In this document: positions 1 through 8,799 of the stretch, one piece after another
How positions within the stretch are numbered: the first letter of the stretch is position 1
How the letters are laid out: every line of letters begins with the position of its first letter
Assembly: GCF_002849715.1 (NCBI RefSeq)
Contig: NZ_CP018863.1
Location: 3,224,001-3,288,000, forward strand
Source of the DNA: Arthrobacter crystallopoietes
GTDB lineage: Bacteria; Actinomycetota; Actinomycetes; Actinomycetales; Micrococcaceae
Length of the DNA: 64,000 bases
Direction of reading: 5' to 3'
The notes under the pieces: generated by a model
The model's input: the letters and a program-made list of their open reading frames with translations, nothing else
What the model was told of the DNA's origin: nothing
Databases searched by the model: none
Made by a program: the position numbers and the translations under genes

Positions 1-26
1 CTGGTTCCACTCACACGCTAGGCCTT

Positions 27-46
27 CGCTCCGATGGGAGCGTTTT
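27..46 (+). terminator. Rho-independent terminator for an off-window gene
   Basis: A 6-bp stem (cgctcc with ggagcg, loop gatg) is followed directly by TTTT. It would end a plus-strand transcript entering from the left edge. Confidence 0.45.
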
Positions 47-586
47 GGCGACCGGTAACAGCGATGACGGCCAATGCGACACTGCGAGCTGGCACCTCTC
101 CTCAACCGACTAACGAGCCGCTTACGCGCGGCGCGGGGCGCCATTTAACGCAGCAGATAAGCCGCCATTTAGCGCTGCGATTCACAGGCAACGGTTATCA
201 AACGTACATTTCGACGGTTGTTGCTACCGCTAGCGGGCCCATAGGCATGCTGTCGATTAACACACCCGAGCCTGGCTCCTTGAGCAACGCTGACTAACCT
301 TATGCCACCTTAGCTGCGGGGTTGTTGGCGGTCGCGTTCAGTCCGCTCTTTCCCGGAGCTTAACGACAATCCCTGATCTGAACGATGAACTACCTATCGA
401 CGCTTGCGTGCCGAAGCAGAGGAAGAACTACGTGAGGCCCGGCGGAATGCTCAAAAACGCGCCTTCCGGTCCCTTCTCCGTCTCGGCTGGCTTATGAGGT
501 TTAAGGTCGGCTGAGGCCAGGGGGGGAATTTCTTGGACTCAGTATGAACGTGAAGTATCACCGCAGACCGGTTACCGGCAGGGGTT

Positions 587-627
587 GTGTGGAGCCTGTT
601 GTTTCCCAACACGCCCAGGCTCCACAC
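587..627. other. 12-bp stem-loop with 17-nt loop
   Basis: Positions 587-598 (gtgtggagcctg) pair perfectly with 616-627. The loop carries tcccaac, and the same C-rich word recurs just downstream. It could be a terminator, a leader element of the gene at 850, or a binding site; there is no U-tract. Confidence 0.4.
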
Positions 628-654
628 GGATTCCCCCAACCTCCATCGACAATT

Positions 655-680
655 CCGCGGCCTCCCCAACGAAGCCGCGG
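655..680. other. 7-bp GC stem-loop
   Basis: ccgcggc (655-661) pairs with gccgcgg (674-680) around a 12-nt loop containing ccccaac. It lies 28 bp after the larger hairpin at 587-627 and shares its loop word, which suggests a paired structure. Confidence 0.35.
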
Positions 681-849
681 TTGTTGATGCGTCACGTTCA
701 GGGTAACGAATCGGCCCGACGGATCGCTAGGGACTTTAGGCCCTATCGGGATGCCGGCCGGCCGGGAGCGAGGTCCGGCGGAAAACCTATTGTCACGGCG
801 CCGGAGCAGGGCCACCATTGGTTCATTCCAACAGTTGAAGGAGGCACCC

Positions 850-1146
850 ATGGAAACGTCGGCCTACGCAATCGTGCATTTCTTTCCCGGCGGCACCAAG
901 GACCAGTACGAGGCATCGGTGGCCGCGGCCCATCCGGGCGAGGGCCAGCGGCCGCCGGGGCAAATCTTCCACGCCGCAGGTCCGTCCGACGGCGGTTGGA
1001 GGGTCATTGCAATCCACGAGTCGAAGGAAAGCTGGGAGTCTTTCCGCGACAGCACCCTCATGCCCCTGCTGCAGAAGGGCGTGGAGGGCGGTTTTACAAC
1101 TATGCCGGAGGCCACGGAGATCCCGTTGCACAACCTGCTGATGTAG
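850..1146 (+). CDS. Small ABM-like (dimeric alpha/beta barrel) protein
   Basis: A 98-residue soluble protein with no signal peptide. The ATG at 850 is preceded by gaaggaggcaccc, a strong ribosome site, so the longer in-frame reading from 751 is not used. The pattern of an opening strand (AYAIVHFFPGGT), an IFHAAG..DGGWRVIAIHES segment and a closing helix resembles antibiotic-biosynthesis-monooxygenase-like or stress-responsive barrel proteins of about 95-100 residues. No catalytic residue can be assigned. It stands alone with a structured leader upstream. Its last 41 bp are almost exactly repeated at 12915-12955. The fold call is by resemblance only. Confidence 0.75.
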   Translation: METSAYAIVHFFPGGTKDQYEASVAAAHPGEGQRPPGQIFHAAGPSDGGWRVIAIHESKESWESFRDSTLMPLLQKGVEGGFTTMPEATEIPLHNLLM

Positions 1147-1305
1147 GTGGGCACCGCCGTCGTTATTGTGTGCCGACAGTCCGGGTTAGTGTAAGGGTGC
1201 TGCCGACCGCGATTACCGGGTTCTGCCGGAGGATCGCGCTGGGGGAAGCGCGCTTGGCGGCCTGTTCAACGGTCACGTCAGTGCTCCTAATTGCCATGGC
1301 ACACT

Positions 1306-2061
1306 CTAACTTGCCGGCCGAAGCCTCAACGCCTGCATGCCGCCGTCTACCGCCAAGGCCGTTCCCGTCGTGGACCCGGCCGCGGGGGAAGCGAGATATG
1401 CCACGGCCGCCGCGACTTCATTGGGCTGCACAAGCCTGCCATGTGGCTGCCGGGCTTCGAGCGCGGATCGTTCGGCTCCCGGATCTTCGGCCTTCTCCAG
1501 CAGGCGTCCGACCCACGGTGTGTCGGCGGTACCGGGGTTGACGCAGTTGACCCGGATGCCTTCGCGCAGGTGGTCCGCCGCCATCGCCATGGTCATTGAC
1601 AGCACTGCTCCCTTCGAAGCGCCGTACAGTACGCGGGCAGGCAGTCCGGCCGTGGCCGCGATAGAACAGGTGTTGACGATGGCCGCCGTGGGCGACTTCC
1701 GCAAGTGGGGCAGCGCCGCACGGCTGACCCGCACCATGCCGACGACGTTGATGTCGAAGACGCGGTGCCACTCGTCGTCGTCGTTGTCCTCAACGGTTCC
1801 CTGCGCACCTATGCCAGCGTTGTTGACCACGACGTCCAGCCGACCGTACCGCTGGACGACGCTTTCGACGGCGGACTTCACCGATGCGTCGTCGGAAACG
1901 TCGCAACGCAGCGAGAAGTGCCTTCCGTTGGCGGATTCCGGCACCAGGTCCAGTACGGCGACCCGTGCGCCCAAATCCGCCAGCCGGTCCGCGGTGGCTG
2001 CTCCGATCCCCGAAGCGCCACCGGTCACGATGGCCACGAGTCCTTCCATCTCCTTGCTCAT
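1306..2061 (-). CDS. SDR-family dehydrogenase, probable 2-keto-3-deoxy-L-fuconate dehydrogenase
   Basis: A 251-residue classical short-chain dehydrogenase. It shows TGGASGIG (residues 13-20), NNAG (80-83), N105 and the S133/Y146/K150 catalytic set, plus a C-terminal AVDGG. The start at 2061 is chosen for the upstream GGAGGG; an in-frame extension to 2148 would run into the preceding gene. It is the last gene of the sugar-acid operon, 25 bp after a fumarylacetoacetate-hydrolase-fold gene. In the non-phosphorylating L-fucose route an SDR oxidises 2-keto-3-deoxy-L-fuconate to the 2,4-diketo acid, which an FAH-fold hydrolase then splits. That order matches this pair, but substrate is inferred from context. 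Confidence 0.82.
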   Translation of the reverse strand: MSKEMEGLVAIVTGGASGIGAATADRLADLGARVAVLDLVPESANGRHFSLRCDVSDDASVKSAVESVVQRYGRLDVVVNNAGIGAQGTVEDNDDDEWHRVFDINVVGMVRVSRAALPHLRKSPTAAIVNTCSIAATAGLPARVLYGASKGAVLSMTMAMAADHLREGIRVNCVNPGTADTPWVGRLLEKAEDPGAERSALEARQPHGRLVQPNEVAAAVAYLASPAAGSTTGTALAVDGGMQALRLRPAS

Positions 2062-2086
2062 TACCCTCCGTCCTTCTTGCTGTTGC

Positions 2087-2947
2087 TCATGCCTGGGCAA
2101 AGGTCTGCCGCTGGCGGCCGAGTCCTTCGACTTCGATCTCGACGACATCGCCGGCCTTCAGGTACGGGTACTTCCCGGAAAGCGCCACCCCTTGCGGCGT
2201 GCCCGTCAGGATGACGTCGCCGGGTTCCATGGTCAGGTACTGGCTGAGGTGGTGCACCAGGAAGTCGACCGGGAAAATCATGTCGGCAGTGGTCGAATCC
2301 TGGCGCGGTTCGCCGTTCACCCAGCTGCGCAGGCGCAGGTTGTTGGCGTCCACGTCTGTGGCGGGGACCAGCCAGGGGCCGAGGGGAGAGAAACCGGGAG
2401 CACACTTGCCTTTGGACCATTGTCCGCCGGAATCCTCGATCTGGAAGGTGCGTTCCGACAGATCGTTGGCGGTGAGGTATCCGGCGATATGTTCCGCAGC
2501 CTGGGCAGGGGAGTCCAGGTAGCTGGCGCGCTTGCCGATGACCACGCCGAGCTCGACTTCCCAGTCTGTCTTGGTGCTGTTGCGCGGAATGTAGGCTTCA
2601 TCATCCGGTCCGGCCACCGTGTTGGGGGTCTTGAAGAAGATGATGGGCACGGTGGGAGGCGCCGAACCCGATTCGGCGGCATGTTCGGCGTAGTTCATGC
2701 CGACGCAGATGATGGCGGACGGACGGGCGATGGGAGCCCCCAGCCGCTGGCCGTCGAGCTCTACGGCGGGCAGATCGCCGGCTGCCAGCGCTTTCCGTAC
2801 GGAGGTGAGCCCGTCGGCCGCGAGGAATTCTCCAGTGATGTCGGCCGTCAGGGATGACACATCGTAGGCGTGCTCACTGCCGTCTCCGTTCAATGTAAGT
2901 ACAGCGGGTTTTTCTGTTCCCGGAGAGCCGTATCGTACGAGTTTCAT
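2087..2947 (-). CDS. FAH-fold hydrolase, probable 2,4-diketo-3-deoxy-L-fuconate hydrolase
   Basis: A 286-residue fumarylacetoacetate-hydrolase-family protein of the short type. The metal-binding pattern is visible: FFKTPNT near 104-110, DWEVELG with E130 and E132, and D162 in TANDLSER. Members cleave C-C bonds of diketo acids. In the L-fucose oxidative route the product pair would be pyruvate and lactate; with pentonate-derived substrate it would be pyruvate and glycolate. The start ATG overlaps the stop of the upstream gene by 4 bp (ATGA at 2944-2947), indicating translational coupling. The substrate is inferred from the SDR downstream and the dehydratase upstream. Confidence 0.82.
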   Translation of the reverse strand: MKLVRYGSPGTEKPAVLTLNGDGSEHAYDVSSLTADITGEFLAADGLTSVRKALAAGDLPAVELDGQRLGAPIARPSAIICVGMNYAEHAAESGSAPPTVPIIFFKTPNTVAGPDDEAYIPRNSTKTDWEVELGVVIGKRASYLDSPAQAAEHIAGYLTANDLSERTFQIEDSGGQWSKGKCAPGFSPLGPWLVPATDVDANNLRLRSWVNGEPRQDSTTADMIFPVDFLVHHLSQYLTMEPGDVILTGTPQGVALSGKYPYLKAGDVVEIEVEGLGRQRQTFAQA

Positions 2948-4140
2948 GCGTTCCTTCCAACGTGTTGCGGCGTGCCGACGACGGCCGGACTCTGGAGATA
3001 GGCGAACAGCTGCCTGATACCGAAGGTCCAGGGCGGGAGCTCTTCCGTGATGCCCGTCCGGTTGGCCAAAGTGCCAAGGTGCTTGCTGCGGATGGTGACG
3101 GTGTCGCCGGGCTTGTGGGTGAACCCCTGGCCCGGGGTGTCCCTGTCCTGGGTGGGCGCAAACAGTGTTCCCGTGAACAGGACAAAGCCGTCCGGGTATT
3201 GGTGGTGACTGCCGTGGGCGGCCCGCACCAGCTCTTCGAAGGGCCGGCTGATCTTGGCGACGTTATTGCGCCCTTCCAATGCATAGCCGTCCTGGCCTTG
3301 CACCTTAAGCGTTATCTCCTCTTCACGGAGCGTATCCAGTGTGAAGTCGCCATCGAAGAGCCTGATGAAGGGCCCCAGAGCCGTGGATGCGTTGTTGTCC
3401 TTCGCTTTGCCCAGGAGCAGGGCGCTGCGCCCTTCGACGTCCCGGAGATTGACGTCGTTTCCGAGTGTGGCACCGCGGACGGTGCCGGAGGAATCCGCGA
3501 CGAGGACCAGTTCCGGTTCCGGATTGTTCCAGGAGGAGAAGGTGGGAATGCCGACGTCGGCACCGAAGCCGACGGCCGAGAGGACCGGGGCCTTGGTGAA
3601 AACCTCGGGGTCCGGCCCGATGCCTACTTCAAGGTACTGGGACCACATACCTTCGGCGATGAGCACCCGTTTGGCCTGCATGGCTGCTTCGGAGCCCGGC
3701 CGGAGCGACGAAATGCTTCCGCCGAGTGCCTTGCCCACAAGCTCCCGGACCTCCGCGGCCTTATTGAAGTCACCACCGCAACGTTCTTCGATGACGCGTT
3801 CGACCATGCTTTCCACGAACGTCACGCCGCAGGCCTTGACGACCTGCAGGTCGATGGGTGCCAGGAGGTGGGCGCTGCCGGCGTCCGCGTTCCATGAGGC
3901 GTCGACGAGCTCGGCCAGCGTCCAGCGGGGGCGGTCCAAGGCGGCAGCCGCATGCTGGGCGGGGTCATCCTGTTCCAAGAGGTCGGCGACAGTGCGGGCC
4001 ACGGCGGTAATGTCGTAGACGTCTTCGCCCTTGGCCACTACTACCCGCGGGCCGCCGGACTCGGGGTCCCAGACCCGGCCGATCAGCAGCGCTTCGTCGG
4101 CGTCGGAGGGCAGGATCTCCCGTGCGGGAAACGCGGTCAT
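2944..4140 (-). CDS. FAH-fold protein of the COG3970/AraD1-like type
   Basis: A 398-residue protein, longer than the other FAH-fold enzyme in this operon. It carries the family core from about residue 85 (KACGVTFVESMVERV...) through GADVGIPTFSSWNNPEPELVL and TLGNDVNLRD. Proteins of this type next to a ketoglutarate-semialdehyde dehydrogenase have been proposed to act as 2-keto-3-deoxy-pentonate dehydratases (AraD1). The start at 4140 follows GGGAGGG and lies one base after the stop of the aldehyde dehydrogenase; the in-frame extension to 4353 would overlap that gene. Its stop overlaps the next start by 4 bp. Together with the neighbours it suggests an alternative dehydratase branch of the same pathway. 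Function is inferred. Confidence 0.78.
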   Translation of the reverse strand: MTAFPAREILPSDADEALLIGRVWDPESGGPRVVVAKGEDVYDITAVARTVADLLEQDDPAQHAAAALDRPRWTLAELVDASWNADAGSAHLLAPIDLQVVKACGVTFVESMVERVIEERCGGDFNKAAEVRELVGKALGGSISSLRPGSEAAMQAKRVLIAEGMWSQYLEVGIGPDPEVFTKAPVLSAVGFGADVGIPTFSSWNNPEPELVLVADSSGTVRGATLGNDVNLRDVEGRSALLLGKAKDNNASTALGPFIRLFDGDFTLDTLREEEITLKVQGQDGYALEGRNNVAKISRPFEELVRAAHGSHHQYPDGFVLFTGTLFAPTQDRDTPGQGFTHKPGDTVTIRSKHLGTLANRTGITEELPPWTFGIRQLFAYLQSPAVVGTPQHVGRNA

Positions 4141-4141
4141 G

Positions 4142-5611
4142 CTAGTTCCCTCCCTTGGCCGGTCGTTCCCACTGTCCGTCAACGCGGCGCGCGATGCCCC
4201 AGGGGTTGTCCTCCTGCAACGGCGGCGGAAGCTGCGTCGCGGGGAAGGAATCGTACGCGACCGGGCGCATGAAGCGACGGATGGCCGCGGTCCCCACGGA
4301 CGTCGTGCCGGGCGCGGTGGTTGCCGGGTAGGGGCCGCCATGCTGCTGGGCATAGCTCACCGTCACGCCGGTGGGCCAGGAGTTCCACAGCACGCGGCCG
4401 CTCTTCTCCCGCAGCACGGTCAGCAGGTCGCCGAGCTCCTCTTCCGGCTCAGCCTGGACCGTGGCCGTAAGCTGTCCCTGAAGGAGCGCAGCCAGCTCGG
4501 CCAGATCGCTGCCCGGCTTGTACCCGATCAGCAAGGTGGCCGGTCCGAACATCTCCTGCTCCAGGAGTTCGGGCCGCTCGCGTACGGCATCCGCAGACGT
4601 GGACAACACGGTAGGCGACGGAGCGTCGTCGTCGTTCCCCTGGATGAGGACCTGTACCCCCTCGGTGTCCCGGACACCGGCCAAAGCCGAATCGTAGCCT
4701 TCACGCAGGCGCGGACTCAGCAGCGGGGCAACGGGCTTGCCTTCGAGCTCGCGCTCCAGCAGCCGGGTGACGTCCTCGGTGTCTTCCACGGGTGCGAACA
4801 GCAGTCCGGGCTTGGTGCAGAACTGGCCCATGCCCATGGTGAACGATCCCGCGTAGCCGGACAGGATCTCATCCTTGCGCCGGCTCCAGGCCTCCTCCGT
4901 GACGAAGACCGGGTTGATGCTGCCCAGCTCGCCGTAGAAGGGGATCGGCACCGGGCGGCGCGATGCCCTGTCGAAGAGCGCCCGCCCGCCCGCCGTCGAA
5001 CCGGTGAAGCCGATGGCCATAACGAGCGGGTGGTCCACCAAGGCCTCCGCAGCGGCTCGGCCCGTGACGGTAGCAAAGAGCCCGGCGGGAGCGCCGGCCG
5101 CGGCGAGCGCCTCGACGACGATTTCTCCGGTTCGGAGGCCCAGTTCCAGGTGGCCGTCATGGATTTTGTGTACGACGGCGCAACCCGCAGCCAGGGCCGA
5201 GGCACTGTCCCCGCCCATGACGCTGAAGGCGAACGGGAAGTTGGAGGCGCCGAAGACGCCGACGACGCCGAGGGGAACGTTGACCTTCCGGATGTCCGGC
5301 CTCGGGCCCATGCCCCACTCCGGGTCGGCGTGGTCGATGGTGGCATCCAGGTTCTCGCCGCGGAGGATCTCGTCGCGGAAGAGGCGCAGTTGGAAGACCG
5401 AACGCTTGAGCTCGAAGCGGAGCCTAGCCTCGGCCAGATGCGTTTCCCGGCCGGCAATCCCGACCAAATCGTCCGCATGCTGTTCAAGACCGGCGGCGAT
5501 CGCTTCCAGCCAGCTGCCCCGGGTTTCCGGTGTTACGTTGCGGACCTGCTCGTAAGCCGAATGGGCCGTCTGGATTAGGGATGCGGCTTGCTCGGCCGAG
5601 GTAGCGGTCAT
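4142..5611 (-). CDS. Aldehyde dehydrogenase, alpha-ketoglutarate semialdehyde type
   Basis: A 489-residue NAD(P)-dependent aldehyde dehydrogenase. It has GASNFPF with N124, GFTGSTAGG (201-209), general base E228 in YGELGS and nucleophile C265 in GQFCTKPG. The ELGSINP and MGQFCT context is that of alpha-ketoglutarate-semialdehyde dehydrogenases rather than betaine-aldehyde types. It would convert the semialdehyde made by the adjacent AraD1-like dehydratase to 2-oxoglutarate for the TCA cycle. Its start overlaps the stop of the dehydratase upstream by 4 bp. Family assignment is firm; the substrate is inferred from neighbours. Confidence 0.87.
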   Translation of the reverse strand: MTATSAEQAASLIQTAHSAYEQVRNVTPETRGSWLEAIAAGLEQHADDLVGIAGRETHLAEARLRFELKRSVFQLRLFRDEILRGENLDATIDHADPEWGMGPRPDIRKVNVPLGVVGVFGASNFPFAFSVMGGDSASALAAGCAVVHKIHDGHLELGLRTGEIVVEALAAAGAPAGLFATVTGRAAAEALVDHPLVMAIGFTGSTAGGRALFDRASRRPVPIPFYGELGSINPVFVTEEAWSRRKDEILSGYAGSFTMGMGQFCTKPGLLFAPVEDTEDVTRLLERELEGKPVAPLLSPRLREGYDSALAGVRDTEGVQVLIQGNDDDAPSPTVLSTSADAVRERPELLEQEMFGPATLLIGYKPGSDLAELAALLQGQLTATVQAEPEEELGDLLTVLREKSGRVLWNSWPTGVTVSYAQQHGGPYPATTAPGTTSVGTAAIRRFMRPVAYDSFPATQLPPPLQEDNPWGIARRVDGQWERPAKGGN

Positions 5612-6936
5612 CGGTTGCCACCGCCCGTCACAGCGGCGCGGTTGCCGACCTGCTGCCAGCCGGCTCCAGCTGGGAAACTCCAGCGGTCCCGCGATTCCTG
5701 CAGCATTTCGGCTCCGTTACCCGGCTTCTGTGGCGCCAGATAACGGCCGTTTTCTACTCGAACAGGCTCAATGAAGTGCTCGTGCAGATGGTCGACGAAC
5801 TCAATCATGCGGTTATCCATGCTGCCGCTGACGGCAGCGTAGTCGAAGAAGGAGAAGTGCTGCACCAATTCGCACAACCCTACGCCGCCTGCGTGCGGGC
5901 AGACGGGGGTCTCGAAACGTGCGGCCAGCAACAGATTCGCGATGTTCTCGTTGACGCCTGCGACCCTGGTGGAATCAATCTGCATGACGTCGATGGCACC
6001 GGCCTGGAGCAGCTGTTTGAAGATGATGCGGCTGGCTACGGCCTCGCCGGTGGCCACCTTGATGGGAGAAACCCCCTTGCGGATCGCTGCGTGGCCGAGA
6101 ATCTCGTCCGTGCTGGTGGGCTCCTCGATCCACCAGGGGTTGAACTCAGCAAGCTCGTTGACCCAATCGATAGCTTCCTGGACTTCCCAGCGCTGGTTGG
6201 CATCGATGGAGATTTTGATGTTCTCGCCTACGGCCTCGCGGGCCAGCTTCATCCGGCGCCGGTCCTCGTTCAGGTCACCGCCCACTTTGAGCTTGATCAT
6301 GCCAAAGCCATCTGCAACGGCTTCCTTGCTGAGCCGGACCAGCTTCTCGTCACTGTAGCCAAGCCAACCCGGCGTGGTGGTGTAGGCGGGGTAGCCGGAG
6401 CGCTGGAGCTCGGTGATGCGTTCTGCCTTGCCGGGTTCGCCGCGCCGCAGGATCTCCAGGGCGTCGTCAGGGGTAAGTGCGTTGCGGATGTGGGTGAAGT
6501 CCACCGCGTTGACGATCTCCTCCGCGGGCATCTCACTAAGAAGCAGCCACAGCGGCTTCTGTTCGCGCTTGGCCCGGATGTCCCAGAGCGCATTGACCAA
6601 GGCGCCTGCGGCCATATGGGATACGCCCTTTTCGGGGCCGAGCCAGCGGAGTTGGGAGTCGTGGATGAGCCGACGGGAGGCATCGCCCAGATCGTTGACC
6701 AGGTCGTCGGTATCCAGGCCGACAAGTAACTGGCCGTAGGACTCGATGGCTGCAGTGACGATCTCATTGCCGCGGCCGCAGGTAAATACGAACCCGTGGC
6801 CGGCTTCGTCATCGGTATTGATGCTGACGTAGGCGGCCGAGTAGTCAGGGTCCACATTGACAGCGTCGGAACCGTCCAGATCCAGCGAGGTTGGGAAGCG
6901 GATGTCTTCGGTGCGGACAGAGGTGATTTTTGACAT
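5608..6936 (-). CDS. L-fuconate dehydratase (enolase superfamily)
   Basis: A 442-residue member of the mandelate racemase/enolase superfamily, the usual length for L-fuconate dehydratases. The N-terminus with VRFPTSLDLDGSDA-like sequence is characteristic of that subgroup. Expected residues are visible: K215 and K217 (IKLKVGG), D245 and N247 (SIDANQ), the Glu pair at 271-272 (IEEP), E298 (ATGEAV), and a late His in CPHAGG. It removes water from L-fuconate, or the stereochemically related D-arabinonate, to give the 2-keto-3-deoxy acid. It is the first enzyme gene after the TRAP transporter and supplies both branches encoded downstream. Confidence 0.9.
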   Translation of the reverse strand: MSKITSVRTEDIRFPTSLDLDGSDAVNVDPDYSAAYVSINTDDEAGHGFVFTCGRGNEIVTAAIESYGQLLVGLDTDDLVNDLGDASRRLIHDSQLRWLGPEKGVSHMAAGALVNALWDIRAKREQKPLWLLLSEMPAEEIVNAVDFTHIRNALTPDDALEILRRGEPGKAERITELQRSGYPAYTTTPGWLGYSDEKLVRLSKEAVADGFGMIKLKVGGDLNEDRRRMKLAREAVGENIKISIDANQRWEVQEAIDWVNELAEFNPWWIEEPTSTDEILGHAAIRKGVSPIKVATGEAVASRIIFKQLLQAGAIDVMQIDSTRVAGVNENIANLLLAARFETPVCPHAGGVGLCELVQHFSFFDYAAVSGSMDNRMIEFVDHLHEHFIEPVRVENGRYLAPQKPGNGAEMLQESRDRWSFPAGAGWQQVGNRAAVTGGGNR

Positions 6937-6956
6937 TGATGGAGCCTTTCAGGCGT

Positions 6957-8237
6957 TTAGATAAAGCCGAGCAGTGACGGAAGCCAAAGGCTCAGCGCCG
7001 GAACAAAGGTGATGACAAAGAGGGTGATCAACATGGGCACGAAGAACGGCAACACACCCTTAATGACCTTGGGCACCGGGATATTGGTGACGCTGGACAA
7101 GACGAACAGCACCAGTCCGACGGGTGGCGTCAACAGGCCGATCAGCAGGTTGAAGATGACGACGACGCCGAAGTGGATGGGACTGAGGCCGAAGGTCTCC
7201 GCGACCGGCCCCAGCACTGGAACCAGGATCAGGATGGCGGCCGTCGGCTCCAGGACACAGCCGATTACCAGCAGCAGGAGGTTGACGAGGATGAGGAAGA
7301 CGATCGGATGGTTGGTGAAGTTCAGGATGAAGTCCGCAGCGAGCTGGGGTGCCTGTTCACGGGCCAGCACCCACCCGAACAGCGCTGCCGCAGCGACAAT
7401 AAGCAGGACCGAGCCCGATGTTTCGACGGAGCCGAGGAGGATCCGGTAGGTTTTCCGCCACGTCAAGGATCCGTAGATGAGGGCGAGGACGAAGATGTAA
7501 AGCACTCCGATACCCGAGGCCTCGGTGGGCGTGAAGATTCCGCTCAGGATGCCGCCGAGGATGACTACGCCGGCGCCAAAGGCTGGAAGGGCCGCCAGCA
7601 GGGACCGTCCGCGTTCGCTCCACGAGGCTTTGGACAGAGTGAGATGATGCTCCGTCCGGGTTAGCCACCAAACCATGAATGTCAGGCAGAGGATCAGTAC
7701 CAGAGCAGGAATGATGCCTGCCATGAATAATGCGCCGACAGACACACCGGCCGTGACTGCATAGATGATGGCGGGAATGCTCGGTGGAATCATCGGCGCG
7801 ATCAAGGAGGATGCGCCCGTGATGCCGAGGCTGAATTCCTCCTTGTATCCGCGCTGCTTCATGGCGGGAACCTGGATCTTGCCCATGGCAGCGGCGTCGG
7901 CAATAGCGGCGCCGCTCATCCAGGAGAAGCCGAAACTGGTGGCGATGTTGACGTATCCGAGGCTGCCGCGGATATGGCCGAGGTAGGCCACGGCGGTGGT
8001 GTAGAGCCGGTCCGAGACACCGGAAACGTTTGCGACGTTTCCGAGGAGGATGAACAGGGGCACGGCAAGGATGGCGAAGCTGTTGACACCGGACGTGGTC
8101 TGCTGCACAGCAATGCCCAAGGACGCGGTGGGGTCCATTGTGACGTAGATCAGCGACGGCACCAGCAGGGCTATCGCTACGGGAACTCGGAGGGCCAGGA
8201 GAACCAGAAGGCCCACGAGCATGAGGGTCAATGTCAT
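6957..8237 (-). CDS. TRAP transporter large permease subunit (DctM-like)
   Basis: A 426-residue polytopic membrane protein with about 12 hydrophobic segments and the DctM pattern, including GNVANVSGVSDR, GAAIADAAAMGKI and PMIPPSIPAI. It is the ion-coupled translocation subunit of a tripartite ATP-independent periplasmic-type transporter. It follows the small subunit by 10 bp and precedes the dehydratase by 20 bp. TRAP systems commonly carry carboxylates, so uptake of an aldonate such as fuconate or arabinonate is the natural reading. Confidence 0.92.
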   Translation of the reverse strand: MTLTLMLVGLLVLLALRVPVAIALLVPSLIYVTMDPTASLGIAVQQTTSGVNSFAILAVPLFILLGNVANVSGVSDRLYTTAVAYLGHIRGSLGYVNIATSFGFSWMSGAAIADAAAMGKIQVPAMKQRGYKEEFSLGITGASSLIAPMIPPSIPAIIYAVTAGVSVGALFMAGIIPALVLILCLTFMVWWLTRTEHHLTLSKASWSERGRSLLAALPAFGAGVVILGGILSGIFTPTEASGIGVLYIFVLALIYGSLTWRKTYRILLGSVETSGSVLLIVAAAALFGWVLAREQAPQLAADFILNFTNHPIVFLILVNLLLLVIGCVLEPTAAILILVPVLGPVAETFGLSPIHFGVVVIFNLLIGLLTPPVGLVLFVLSSVTNIPVPKVIKGVLPFFVPMLITLFVITFVPALSLWLPSLLGFI

Positions 8238-8247
8238 ATGCGTTTCC

Positions 8248-8799
8248 TCAGAAGGATTCTTTTTCGAGATTGTCCATGGCTTCCGGCACTTCCTCCGGGT
8301 GGCGCAGGTTGACCAGGGTGTTCAGCAGGCCGTGCACGAAGATGAGTGCAAATCCCAGCACAGCTGCCGTGTAGACCACGCTCATGGGAATGTCCGTTGC
8401 CGGGGCGTTCAGCTTTGCGGCGGAGATGGCGAACTGGGTTCCGGCGATGGTCATGGCCGCCGATACAACCAGGACCACCAGCATGGCGAACGAGTCCATC
8501 AGCACTGCCGCCCGCTTGTTAAGCTTGGCCGCCAGAAGGTCCACGGTGACATGCAGCCGTCTCGCCATGACGAATCCGGCCGAGATGAACGTCAGCCACA
8601 CGAGCGCGAACCGCGCCAGTTCCTCGGTCCAGGACAACGGGCTTGAGAAGACATACCGACTGACCACTTGGACAAGTACCAGGACGAGCGTGAGGCTCAG
8701 CAGGCCGGCCGCCGCCATTCGTTCGACGTTGACGAGGGCTCGCAGTGCGGGGCTCTTGGACTCGAGGAAGTCCGGTTCATCGGGGTGTTCGGGAATCAT
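8248..8799 (-). CDS. TRAP transporter small permease subunit (DctQ-like)
   Basis: A 183-residue protein with four hydrophobic segments and the short charged ends usual for DctQ. The central WTEELARFALVWLTF stretch is the most conserved part of the family. The start at 8799 overlaps the stop of the binding-protein gene by 4 bp. It pairs with the large permease downstream. Confidence 0.9.
   Translation of the reverse strand: MIPEHPDEPDFLESKSPALRALVNVERMAAAGLLSLTLVLVLVQVVSRYVFSSPLSWTEELARFALVWLTFISAGFVMARRLHVTVDLLAAKLNKRAAVLMDSFAMLVVLVVSAAMTIAGTQFAISAAKLNAPATDIPMSVVYTAAVLGFALIFVHGLLNTLVNLRHPEEVPEAMDNLEKESF

Larger units (their letters stand above)
1..849. other. Gene-poor stretch with hairpins
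   Basis: No convincing coding region is seen here. The short open frames lack ribosome sites and family features; the frame at 34-297 starts inside a terminator-like hairpin. The stretch holds that hairpin (27-46), a 12-bp stem-loop (587-627) and a 7-bp stem-loop (655-680). A short degenerate direct repeat, gccatttaacgc at 140-151 and gccatttagcgc at 164-175, is also visible. It may be the 3' flank of an off-window gene plus the leader of the gene at 850. Confidence 0.5.

Noticed and set aside
34..297. 87-residue open frame at the left edge
   Set aside because: It starts inside a terminator-like hairpin, has no ribosome site, and its translation shows no fold-like pattern.
1163..1297. Minus-strand 44-residue frame between the ABM-like and SDR genes
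   Set aside because: No ribosome site and no recognisable feature; the gap is small enough to be ordinary intergenic sequence.
1337..2857. Long plus-strand frame opposite the SDR and FAH genes
   Set aside because: Shadow of two well-supported minus-strand genes; typical of high-GC DNA.
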